Shown here one piece after another: positions 16,910 to 24,061 of a DNA stretch of 33,229 bases; position 1 is the stretch's first letter; each line of letters starts with the position of its first letter. Below the pieces are notes generated by a model. The model made no database searches and was not told where the DNA came from. It worked only from the letters and a program-made list of their open reading frames with translations. The translations under genes and the position numbers were made by a program. The stretch comes from Rhizobiales bacterium 32-66-11 (lineage in GTDB: Bacteria > Pseudomonadota > Alphaproteobacteria > Rhizobiales > Xanthobacteraceae), in assembly GCA_002304505.1 (NCBI GenBank), contig NCEH01000134.1, positions 1-33,229 of the forward strand, written 5' to 3'.

Positions 16910-17555
16910 GACCTTTCCCCAAGACACCTTTCCCAAGGACACCTTGCCGATCCATATCATCGATGATGACGACGCGGTGCGCGATTCCCTGAGCTTCCTG
17001 CTGGAATGCGCGGGCCTCAAGGTGCAGGCGCACGCCTCCGCCGGCGCCTTCATCGACGGCGGCGTGCCCGCCACCGCCGGCTGCATCATCACCGACGTGC
17101 GGATGCCCGGCCTGAGCGGGGTCGAGCTGCTGCAATATCTCAACACGCGCGGCTCGAAGATCCCGGTCATCGTGGTCACCGGCCATGGCGACGTGCCGCT
17201 GGCGGTGGAGGCGATGAAGCTCGGCGCCGCCGAATTCCTGGAAAAGCCGTTCGACGACGATGCCTTGCTCGCCGCGGTGCGCACCTGCCTCACCCAGGCG
17301 GCCCTGCATCACCACCAGGATGCGGTGCGCAGCGACGTGGAGGAGCGCATCGCCGGCCTCTCCCAACGCGAGCGCCAGGTCCTGGAATTGCTGCTGGTGG
17401 GCCATGCCAACAAGGTGATCGCCCATGATCTCGGCATCAGCCCGCGCACGGTCGAGGTCTACCGCGCCAATGTGATGACCAAGATGAAGGCGGCCAGCCT
17501 CTCGGAACTGGTGCGCATGGCACTGCTCGCCGGGGTCGGCGGCCCGGTGGACTGA
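16902..17555 (+). CDS. fixJ: Response regulator FixJ
   Basis: FixJ is the transcriptional activator phosphorylated by FixL; its classical target is fixK. The 217-aa protein has a receiver domain (about 16-130) with the acidic pocket HIIDDDD, phospho-acceptor D65 in CIITDVRMPG, and K115 in FLEKPF. A LuxR/NarL helix-turn-helix follows (about 150-210: LSQRERQVLELLLVGHANKV, then RTVEVYRANVMTKMKA). ATG 16902 has AAGAGGAGG nine bases upstream and overlaps the fixL stop by eight bases, so the two are coupled. The N-terminus is about 14 residues longer than usual FixJ and built from a small repeat (TFPQDTFPKDTLP), matching a tandem repeat in the DNA at about 16910-16948. The protein itself looks intact. 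Confidence 0.93.
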   Translation: MPETFPQDTFPKDTLPIHIIDDDDAVRDSLSFLLECAGLKVQAHASAGAFIDGGVPATAGCIITDVRMPGLSGVELLQYLNTRGSKIPVIVVTGHGDVPLAVEAMKLGAAEFLEKPFDDDALLAAVRTCLTQAALHHHQDAVRSDVEERIAGLSQRERQVLELLLVGHANKVIAHDLGISPRTVEVYRANVMTKMKAASLSELVRMALLAGVGGPVD

Positions 17556-17581
17556 CGCGGCGGCGGACGCTCGCGCGGTCC

Positions 17582-17621
17582 TTGATCTATCTCAAGGCCG
17601 ATCCGCGACCATATCTAAATA
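17582..17621 (+). promoter_or_regulatory. FixK-activated promoter of the receiver gene
   Basis: TTGATCTATCTCAA at 17582-17595 fits TTG(A/C)-N6-(T/G)CAA exactly. A -10 candidate, TAAATA, at 17616-17621 predicts transcription from about 17628, placing the box centre near -40, close to the -41.5 geometry of class II FNR/FixK activation. This is the best-formed FixK promoter in the window and drives the single-domain receiver at 17709. Confidence 0.75.
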
Positions 17622-17708
17622 CTTCCCAAGCCGAGAGTGCGAGGCGGATCCGTCGCTGCGGCGCACGCAGTTTCTCGCAAGAAGGCGGGAGTCTCACGCA
17701 AGAGGCGC

Positions 17709-18116
17709 ATGGCGGTGTTGATGGCCGGGGAAAACCAGGACATGCGGGTTACCCCCGGCAATGTGGTTCTGCTGGTGGATGATGATCCGGCGATCCGCAG
17801 TTCGCTGAAGTTCGCCCTGGAGCTGGAAGGCTTCGACGTGCGCACGTTCGCTTTGCCCGAGGAGATTCTCGCCGCCGACCTGCCGCTGCGCGGCTGCATC
17901 GTCGTGGATTATTACCTGCCGGGCCAGGACGGCCTGGAGCTGCTCGGCCAATTAAAAGCCCGCCACGTCTCCCTTCCCGCCATTCTCATCACCACCAATC
18001 CCGCCGAGAACGTCCGCCGCCGGGCTTCCTCCGCCGGCGTCGCGATCATCGAAAAACCCCTGCTGAGCAATGCCTTGAGCGATGCGGTGCGCGACAGCCT
18101 CGCGCGCAGCTTCTGA
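17709..18116 (+). CDS. Single-domain response regulator (receiver only), FixK-box controlled
   Basis: This is a stand-alone CheY-like receiver of 135 aa with no output domain. It has the acidic pocket LLVDDDPAIRSSL (about 21-33), phospho-acceptor D67 in CIVVDYYLPGQDG, the Thr pair of AILITTNPA, and K116 in IIEKPL, so it should be phosphorylatable. ATG 17709 is chosen. ATGs at 17721 and 17742, or a GTG at 17637, are alternatives, and the ribosome binding site (AAGAGG) is modest. It lies 153 bp downstream of fixJ behind its own FixK box. Receivers next to fixLJ are known in Bradyrhizobium relatives. A role as phosphate sink or feedback partner for FixL, comparable in logic to FixT, is inference. 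Confidence 0.82.
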   Translation: MAVLMAGENQDMRVTPGNVVLLVDDDPAIRSSLKFALELEGFDVRTFALPEEILAADLPLRGCIVVDYYLPGQDGLELLGQLKARHVSLPAILITTNPAENVRRRASSAGVAIIEKPLLSNALSDAVRDSLARSF

Positions 18117-18283
18117 CGATCGCATCGCTTCGCCACGCCGCTTCGCCCGCTGCTTGCCACGCTGCCACTTGGAGCCGCAAATTCCAGAATCTGCACGCGC
18201 CGTCTCCCGGCCGTCGCGGGAATGCGTCATGATCAGCGCGAAGCTCCATCGCTCTGTCCGAGTTCCTGCCAAAGGTCCCGCCC

Positions 18284-20953
18284 ATGACGATGCGCAATCT
18301 CGACGCCCTGTTCACGCCCTCCGCCATCGCGCTGGTGGGCGCCAGCAGCCGGGCCGGCTCGATCGGCACGGTGATCGCCCGCAATCTGTTCGAGGCCGGC
18401 TTCAACGGGCCGATCCTCACGGTGAAGGCGGGCGAACGGGCGATCCGCTCCTCGCTCAATTATTCCACCATCGAGGCGCTGCCGATCCCGGTCGACCTCG
18501 CGGTCATCGTCGCGCCGCCGAGCAAGGTGCCGCAGGCGGTGGCCGATCTCGGCGCCAAGGGCTGCCGCGCCGCCATCATCGCCACCGCCGGCTATGATGT
18601 GGCCGACGGAATCTATGATGCCGCGCTGCGCCAGCAGGTGCTGGATGCCGCCAAGCCGCATCTGCTGCGCCTCATCGGCCCGAACAGCCTCGGCTTCATT
18701 TCCACCGGGCCGCGCATCAATGCCAGCTTCGCGCACCTGATGCCGGCGCGCGGCCATATCGCCTTCGTCAGCCAGTCCGGCGCCATGGCCACCGCGGTGC
18801 TGGACTGGGCCCATGCCCGTGGGCTCGGCTTTTCCCACGTCATCTCGCTGGGCGAGAAGGCGGACGTGGATTTCGGCGACCTGCTGGACTATCTGGCGCT
18901 GGACAATTCCACCCGCGCCATTCTGCTCTATGTGGAATGCCTCACCGACGCCCGCAAATTCATGTCGGCCGGCCGCATCGCCGCGCGCTCCAAGCCGGTG
19001 ATCGTCATCAAGGCCGGGCGCAGCGCGGCGGGGGCGCAGGCGGCGCTCTCCCACACCGGAGTGCTGGCCGGCGCGGACATGGTCTATGACGCCGCCTTCC
19101 GCCGCGCCGGCATGCTGCGGGTGCACGAATTGCGCGAATTGTTCGAGGCGGTCTCCACCCTCTCGTCCGGCATCCGCCTCAAGGGCGAGCGCGTGGGCGT
19201 GCTCACCAACAGCGCGGGCGCCGGCATCATCGCCACCGACACGCTGGAGGACATGCCGGGCCAATTGGGCACGCTCGATTCCAAGACCCTGGCGAAGCTC
19301 GACGCGGCGCTGCCGCGCGCCTGGTCCCACGCCAATCCGGTGAACATCGGCGCCGACGCCGACGGCAAGCGCTATGCCGACGCGCTCGCCATTCTGATGG
19401 AGAACGAGGGCACCGACGCCACGCTCGTCCTCAACAGCCCCAATGCCGTGTCCGACAGCGGGCAGGCGGCGGATGCGGTGATCGCCGCGCTCGCCCTGCG
19501 GCCGCGCGCGCCGGTGCTGACCTGCTGGATGGGCGAAAGCGCGGTCGCCGATGCCCGCCGCCGCTTCACCACCCAGCGCGTGCCGACCTACGAAACCCCG
19601 GACGAGGCGGTGCGGGCGTTCGCGCATCTCGTCTCCTACCAGCGCAACCAGACCCTGCTGATGGAGACCCCGCCGGCGCGCTCGTTCGACGAGCCGGACC
19701 GCGAGAAGGCGGCGGAGGTGATCCGCGCCGCCATCGCCGAGGGCCGCTCCACCCTGAGCGAGTTCGAGGCCAAGGCGGTGCTCGCGGCCTATGACATTCC
19801 CATCGTCGAGACCCGCATCGCGCGCGATCCCGCCGAGGCCGGGCGCATCGCCGCCGAAATGGGCGGCGTGCTGGTGCTGAAGATCCTGTCCCACGACGTG
19901 CTCCACAAATCCGACGTGGGCGGCGTGCGCCTCGACCTGCACGGGCCGAAGGCGGTGGAAGAAGCGGCGCGGGACATGCTCGCCACGCTGGAAGCGCGCC
20001 GGCCCGGCGCGCGGGTGGAGGGGTTCACGGTCCAGCCCATGATCCGCCGGCCCAATGCCCAGGAGCTGATCGCCGGCATCGCCAATGATCCCACGTTCGG
20101 CCCGGTGGTGCTGTTCGGCCAGGGCGGGCTGGCGGTGGAGGTGATCGCCGACCGCGCGGTCGCCCTGCCGCCGCTGAACGGCGTGCTGGCGCTGGAGATG
20201 ATCGGCCGCACGCGGATTTCCAAGCTGCTCGCCGGCTATCGCGACCATCCGCCAGTGGACCTCGATGCGGTGGCGGCGACCTTGGTGAAAATTTCCGACC
20301 TGCTCGGCGACCTGCCGCAGATCGCGGAGCTGGATATCAATCCCCTGCTGGCGGACGAGCACGGGGTGATCGCGCTCGATGCCCGCATCGTGGTGCATCC
20401 CACCGAGGGGGTGGGCACCGAACGCTTCGCCATCAAGCCCTTCCCCACCGGGCTGGTGCGCGAAATCACGCTTCCCGACGGCCAGGCGCTGGAGCTGCGG
20501 CCGATCCGGCCCGAGGACGAGCCGGGCATCGTCGACATCGTGCGGCGCTCGGACCCGCGCGACGTGCGCATGCGGTTTCTCGGCTCGCTGAAGGATTTCC
20601 CGCACCTGCTGGCGGCGCGCCTGTCGCAGATCGACTACGACCGGGAAATGGCCCTGGTGGCGGTGGACGCGGCGGGCGCCTTCCTCGGCGTGGTGCGCAT
20701 CATCGCCGATCCGGACAATGAGACCGCCGAATATGCCATCATGGTGCGCACGGACATGAAGGGCAAAGGGCTCGGCTACCGGCTCATGAACGAGATCATC
20801 GCCTATGGCCGCCAGCGCGGCCTGAAGATGATCTATGGCGACGTGCTGCGGGAGAACCAACCCATGATGCACATGGCGCAGGATCTCGGCTTCATCGCCA
20901 AGCCCGGCGAGGATTATACCGTGATGCGGGTGGAGCTGGAGCTGAAGCCGTAA
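18284..20953 (+). CDS. pat: Protein lysine acetyltransferase, Pat/PatZ type (acyl-CoA synthetase-like plus GNAT)
   Basis: This family acetylates lysines of acyl-CoA synthetases and other enzymes. In Rhodopseudomonas and Salmonella, Pat inactivates acetyl-CoA synthetase. The 889-aa protein has a CoA-binding Rossmann domain (about 5-130, IALVGASSRAGSIG), a succinyl-CoA-ligase-like domain (about 150-300, with VSQSGAMATAVLDW and ALSHTGVLAG), an ATP-grasp-like region (about 480-700, LSEFEAKAVLAAYDIP and HKSDVGGVRL), and a C-terminal GNAT domain (about 720-885) with TAEYAIMV carrying the likely catalytic Glu and KGKGLGYRLMNE binding acetyl-CoA. AAGG lies eight bases before ATG 18284. No FixK box was found in the 167 bases upstream, though the fix receiver gene precedes it in the same direction. 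It ends five bases from the convergent small gene. Confidence 0.87.
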   Translation: MTMRNLDALFTPSAIALVGASSRAGSIGTVIARNLFEAGFNGPILTVKAGERAIRSSLNYSTIEALPIPVDLAVIVAPPSKVPQAVADLGAKGCRAAIIATAGYDVADGIYDAALRQQVLDAAKPHLLRLIGPNSLGFISTGPRINASFAHLMPARGHIAFVSQSGAMATAVLDWAHARGLGFSHVISLGEKADVDFGDLLDYLALDNSTRAILLYVECLTDARKFMSAGRIAARSKPVIVIKAGRSAAGAQAALSHTGVLAGADMVYDAAFRRAGMLRVHELRELFEAVSTLSSGIRLKGERVGVLTNSAGAGIIATDTLEDMPGQLGTLDSKTLAKLDAALPRAWSHANPVNIGADADGKRYADALAILMENEGTDATLVLNSPNAVSDSGQAADAVIAALALRPRAPVLTCWMGESAVADARRRFTTQRVPTYETPDEAVRAFAHLVSYQRNQTLLMETPPARSFDEPDREKAAEVIRAAIAEGRSTLSEFEAKAVLAAYDIPIVETRIARDPAEAGRIAAEMGGVLVLKILSHDVLHKSDVGGVRLDLHGPKAVEEAARDMLATLEARRPGARVEGFTVQPMIRRPNAQELIAGIANDPTFGPVVLFGQGGLAVEVIADRAVALPPLNGVLALEMIGRTRISKLLAGYRDHPPVDLDAVAATLVKISDLLGDLPQIAELDINPLLADEHGVIALDARIVVHPTEGVGTERFAIKPFPTGLVREITLPDGQALELRPIRPEDEPGIVDIVRRSDPRDVRMRFLGSLKDFPHLLAARLSQIDYDREMALVAVDAAGAFLGVVRIIADPDNETAEYAIMVRTDMKGKGLGYRLMNEIIAYGRQRGLKMIYGDVLRENQPMMHMAQDLGFIAKPGEDYTVMRVELELKP

Positions 20954-20958
20954 CGCCC

Positions 20959-21349
20959 TCAGACCGCCATGGCGGTCAGCACCGCCGCGCCCACCGCCAT
21001 GGCCAGCCCGCCCGGCGGACGTGAACACCGGCGGATAGGGACGGGTCGTGGTGGGCGTCACGCCCGCCGCCTCGTCGTCGGTGCCCAGCGGCACGGCGGC
21101 GGGCCCGAAGGAGGGATCGGTGGTGAAGGAGCGCAGCGCCCGTTCCTCGTTCGGCGTCAGCGCAAGCTCAGCCCGCGCGGGCCTTGGCGGCGGGGCGGAA
21201 CCTGCATCCTCGCCCTGTTCCGCCGCCCGGGTGCGCGGCAGGTCGCGCGGCAGGTCGCGCGGCAGGTCGCGCGGTGGATCGCGCGGTGGATCGCGCGGCG
21301 GTTCATTGCGCCTCGGGCGGGAATCATCGTGAAATCTCGACGGGTGCAT
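20959..21349 (-). pseudogene. Small Arg/Asp/Pro-rich protein with C-terminal membrane segment, one base out of frame
   Basis: I do not recognise this gene. ATG 21349 has a strong ribosome binding site (AAAGGAGA, six bases away) and starts 63 bp after lysA in the same direction. The N-terminal 35 residues carry six RD-P units encoded by a 12-bp tandem repeat, followed by ELALTPNEERALRSFTTDP and TTRPYPPVFTS. The annotated frame then runs on antisense through the whole acetyltransferase gene, which is implausible. A one-base change in the G-run around 21005-21017 instead gives GLAMAVGAAVLTAMAV and a stop at 20959, a sensible C-terminal membrane anchor five bases from the convergent gene. The span is 391 bases, one more than a multiple of three. 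Either the gene is broken or the base is an error. Confidence 0.6.
21233..21304. repeat. Six-unit 12-bp tandem repeat inside the small gene
   Basis: Three copies of GCGCGGCAGGTC (21233-21268), two of GCGCGGTGGATC (21269-21292) and one of GCGCGGCGGTTC (21293-21304) lie head to tail. On the minus strand they encode repeated Pro-Arg-Asp-Leu/Pro units. The unit length is a multiple of three, so gain or loss of units would keep the frame. Confidence 0.9.
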
Positions 21350-21412
21350 GAGCGTCTCCTTTCGTCAGGAGCAACACCCTGCGCACCAGCCTGTTCCGTT
21401 TTCCCCGCAGGC

Positions 21413-22681
21413 TCAGGCAAACCAAGGCGGCTGGCGGTCGAGCGCGATCAGAGCCTCCGCCGAAACCCGCGGCCGCACCACCGCATGCTCTTTCCCGCGC
21501 ACCAGGACTTCGGGAATCAGCGGTCGGGTATTGTAGGTGCCCGCCTGCACCGCCCCATAGGCGCCGGCGGTCATCACCGCCAGCAGATCGCCCGCCTTCA
21601 GCTGTGGCAAAGCGCGGTTGAGGGCGAGATAATCCCCGGTCTCGCACACCGGCCCCACCACGTCTGCCAGCAGCGTGGGCGCGCCCTCGGCGGCCTGGAC
21701 CACCGGCAGGATGTCGTGATGGGCGTCATAGAGGGTCGGACGGATGAGATCGTTCATGGCCGCGTCGACGATCACGAACGTCTTGCCCTCGCCCTGCTTC
21801 ACATAGAGCACGCGGGTCACGAGGATGCCGGCATTGGCCACGATCATGCGGCCCATCTCGAAGATCAGCGGCAGATGAAGGCCGCCCAGCGCGCGGTTCA
21901 CCGCCGCCGCATAGGCATCGGGCGCCGGCGGCACGGGATCGCTCGCCGCATAGGGCACGCCGAGCCCGCCGCCGAGATCGAGATGGCGCAGCGCGTGACC
22001 GGCGGCCATCAGGTCGCGCGCCAGTTCCGCCAGCAGCAGAATGGCATTCTCGAACGGCGCCATGTCGGTGATCTGGCTGCCGATATGCATGTCCACGCCG
22101 GCGATGCGGATGCCCGGCAGGCGCGCGGCCTCCTCATACACCGCGCGGGCGGTGGAGATGGGGATGCCGAACTTGTTCTCCGACTTGCCGGTGGAGATCT
22201 TGGCGTGGGTTTTCGCGTCCACGTCGGGATTGACCCGCAGCGACACCGGGGCGATTTCGCCGCGCGCGGCGGCGACCTGCGAGAGCTGCTCCAGCTCCGG
22301 CTCGCTCTCCACGTTGAAGCATTTGATGCCGGCATCGAGCGCATCGGCCATTTCCTGGCGCGTCTTGCCGACGCCGGAAAACACGATGCGCTCCGCCGGC
22401 ACCCCGGCCGCGAGCGCGCGCTTCAATTCCCCGCCGGAGACGATGTCCGCCCCCGCGCCGAGGCGGGCGAGCGTGGAAATCACCGCCTGGTTGGAATTGG
22501 CCTTCAGCGCGTAGCACAGCAGCATGTCGCGGCCGGCGAAAGCCTGCGTGAATACGCGATAGTGCCGCTCCAACGTCGCGGTGGAATAGCAATAGAAGGG
22601 CGTGCCTACGCCTTGGGCAAGCGCGGTGAGATCGACGTCCTCCGCCTGGAGGCGACCGTCGCGATAATCGAAATGATGCAT
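21413..22681 (-). CDS. lysA: Diaminopimelate decarboxylase LysA
   Basis: LysA is a PLP-dependent enzyme that decarboxylates meso-diaminopimelate to lysine in the cytoplasm. The 422-aa protein has the PLP lysine K60 (YALKANSNQAV), GVGKT (103-107), HIGSQITD (199-206), GGGLGVPY (237-244), CETGDYLA (346-353) and the GAYGAVQAGTYNTRP region. One oddity: the nearly invariant EPGR motif reads E275-M-G-R278, the Pro codon replaced by ATG at bases 21854-21856. The active-site Glu and Arg remain. It follows the LptM-like lipoprotein gene by 16 bp, the usual lptM-lysA arrangement of rhizobia, and argH lies further upstream. Confidence 0.94.
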   Translation of the reverse strand: MHHFDYRDGRLQAEDVDLTALAQGVGTPFYCYSTATLERHYRVFTQAFAGRDMLLCYALKANSNQAVISTLARLGAGADIVSGGELKRALAAGVPAERIVFSGVGKTRQEMADALDAGIKCFNVESEPELEQLSQVAAARGEIAPVSLRVNPDVDAKTHAKISTGKSENKFGIPISTARAVYEEAARLPGIRIAGVDMHIGSQITDMAPFENAILLLAELARDLMAAGHALRHLDLGGGLGVPYAASDPVPPAPDAYAAAVNRALGGLHLPLIFEMGRMIVANAGILVTRVLYVKQGEGKTFVIVDAAMNDLIRPTLYDAHHDILPVVQAAEGAPTLLADVVGPVCETGDYLALNRALPQLKAGDLLAVMTAGAYGAVQAGTYNTRPLIPEVLVRGKEHAVVRPRVSAEALIALDRQPPWFA

Positions 22682-22697
22682 GGCGGCTCCGGGCGCG

Positions 22698-23087
22698 TCA
22701 GAGCAGCCCGTCCAGGATGAAGGGACGTTTGGCGATATTGGGGGTCTGCGTCACCGGACGGGAGACCGAATCGCCGGGCGTGTTCGGCGCGATATAGGCA
22801 TTGCCGGACGCGGCGCGCGCATCGGCATTGCCCGGCTGGGCGGAATTGGTGGACATGATGTCGTCGGTCGTCACCAGGCCGGTGGTATTGTCGGCGGTCC
22901 CCTGGGGCGCGACCGGGCCGTTGGCGGCGGTGGCCGGGGCCGCGGCGGGGCTCGTGGTCGCGGCGGCCTTCTGGCCAAGCGGGGTGGGCGGCTTGGTGCC
23001 GGGCGGCTCCAGCGGACCCTTCACGCCGCAGCCGGCGAGCGCCAAGGCAAACAGGAAAGCCAGGGAGACAGGCAAGCGATGCGACAC
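22698..23087 (-). CDS. lptM: LptM-like small lipoprotein
   Basis: LptM (YifL) is a short outer-membrane lipoprotein that assists LptD/LptE assembly in enterobacteria. The alphaproteobacterial homologue upstream of lysA shares the lipobox and first mature residues. From GTG 23087 the precursor is 129 aa. It has a signal peptide, MSHRLPVSLAFLFALALAGC, with lipobox ALAGC and mature start CGVKGPLEPPG, which is diagnostic. The rest is low-complexity Ala/Thr/Pro, longer than enterobacterial LptM, ending in KRPFILDGLL, a tail I have seen in rhizobial versions. A TTG at 23102 is an alternative start adding five residues. A TATAGT hexamer at 23122-23117 is a possible -10, though no good -35 was found. 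Confidence 0.8.
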   Translation of the reverse strand: MSHRLPVSLAFLFALALAGCGVKGPLEPPGTKPPTPLGQKAAATTSPAAAPATAANGPVAPQGTADNTTGLVTTDDIMSTNSAQPGNADARAASGNAYIAPNTPGDSVSRPVTQTPNIAKRPFILDGLL

Positions 23088-23292
23088 GGCGAGGCCATCC
23101 AAGAAAATTCGACGCCACTATAGCGAGCGACGCGCCAAAGGCGAGCCCCGCGCACGGCGGCGCTTCTCTCTACCGCACCGCAGCGCCGCTGTCGCGCCCG
23201 AGTGCGACGTTGGCGACACACCCCCCGGCCGTTCCCGCTCCCCCGCGTGTGGACGGGAAGAGGTGCAGGAGAATAAGCAGGTCCTACGCCGC

Positions 23293-23964
23293 TCAGCGCC
23301 GCAGGACGAACCCTTCCGGCGGGTGGCGGTGCTCCCAATGGCGGGTTTCCAGCTCCGGCACCGCGCTTTCCACGCGCGGAAAGCCGAGGCAGAAATAGCC
23401 GATGAAGCGCCAATGGGCGGGCACGTCTAGAATCCCTGCCATCTGCTCCGGCGGCAGGATCGACACCCAGCCGAGGCCGATGCCCTCCGCCCGCGCCGCG
23501 AGCCACAGGGTCTGCACCGCCATGACCGCCGAATAATCCAGCGTTTCCGGCATGGTGAGCCGGCCGAGCCCGTGGCCCTGGGCGGTCTCGCGATCCGCGA
23601 ACAAAGCGAAATGCACCGGCGCGTCATCGAGCCCGGCCAGCTTCAGGCGGGCATAAGCGGCGCTCTTGTCCGCCGACTGGCTGGCCAAAGCGGCAGCATT
23701 GCAGCTTTCGAAACAGGCGCGCACCGCCGCGCGCCGCGCCGGATTGTCCACCAGCACGAAGCGCCAGGGCTCGCTCAAGCCCACGGAGGGGGACAGACAG
23801 GCCATTTGCAGCAGCCGCGCCATCGTGCCTTCGGGCAGCGGATCGGTGCGGAAGTGCCGCACGTCCCGCCGCCAGGCGAGCAGATCGCGCAGCCGCGCGC
23901 GGAACGCGGCATCGAAACACGGCGCGGGGTCCGCGCCGCCGTTGGTGCCTTCATGTGCGACCAT
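23293..23964 (-). CDS. bluB: 5,6-dimethylbenzimidazole synthase BluB
   Basis: BluB is a flavin-destructase of the nitroreductase fold that uses oxygen to convert FMNH2 into 5,6-dimethylbenzimidazole, the lower ligand of cobalamin. The 223-aa protein shows the RRDVRHFRTDPLPEGTM segment, ACLSPSVGLSEPWRFVLVD, and LGWVSILPPEQMAGILDVPAHWRFIGYFCLGFP, all characteristic of BluB rather than generic nitroreductases. The start is supported by GGGAGG five bases upstream. It lies 97 bp after argH in the same direction. No cobalamin riboswitch was recognised in that gap. The 205-bp gap after it (23088-23292) holds only a weak stem, GTCGC/GCGAC, near 23190-23207. Confidence 0.88.
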   Translation of the reverse strand: MVAHEGTNGGADPAPCFDAAFRARLRDLLAWRRDVRHFRTDPLPEGTMARLLQMACLSPSVGLSEPWRFVLVDNPARRAAVRACFESCNAAALASQSADKSAAYARLKLAGLDDAPVHFALFADRETAQGHGLGRLTMPETLDYSAVMAVQTLWLAARAEGIGLGWVSILPPEQMAGILDVPAHWRFIGYFCLGFPRVESAVPELETRHWEHRHPPEGFVLRR

Positions 23965-24061
23965 GGGTGCCTCCCTCCCTGCCGCCTTCGCCCGCCGTTT
24001 GCGGCGGTGCGATGCTCTTGTCCGTCGCCTCAGGCCATATGCGTCTCAGGCCTTGTGCGCC

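Noticed and set aside
14549..17293. 914-codon minus-strand open frame running across fixK, fixL and fixJ
   Set aside because: Only the 14549-15250 part encodes a protein (FixK). The rest is antisense to fixL/fixJ and open because of high GC.
18233..20958. Very long minus-strand open frame antisense to the acetyltransferase gene
   Set aside because: It is low-complexity His/Arg/Gly-rich translation typical of GC-rich antisense frames. Only its first 115 or so codons belong to a plausible gene.
21233..21304. Tandem 12-bp units considered as a CRISPR or iteron array
   Set aside because: Units are head to tail without spacers, in register with codons, and inside a gene with a good ribosome binding site.
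23965..24061. Searched the bluB leader for a cobalamin riboswitch
   Set aside because: The gap is only 97 bp and no B12-box-like sequence was recognised.
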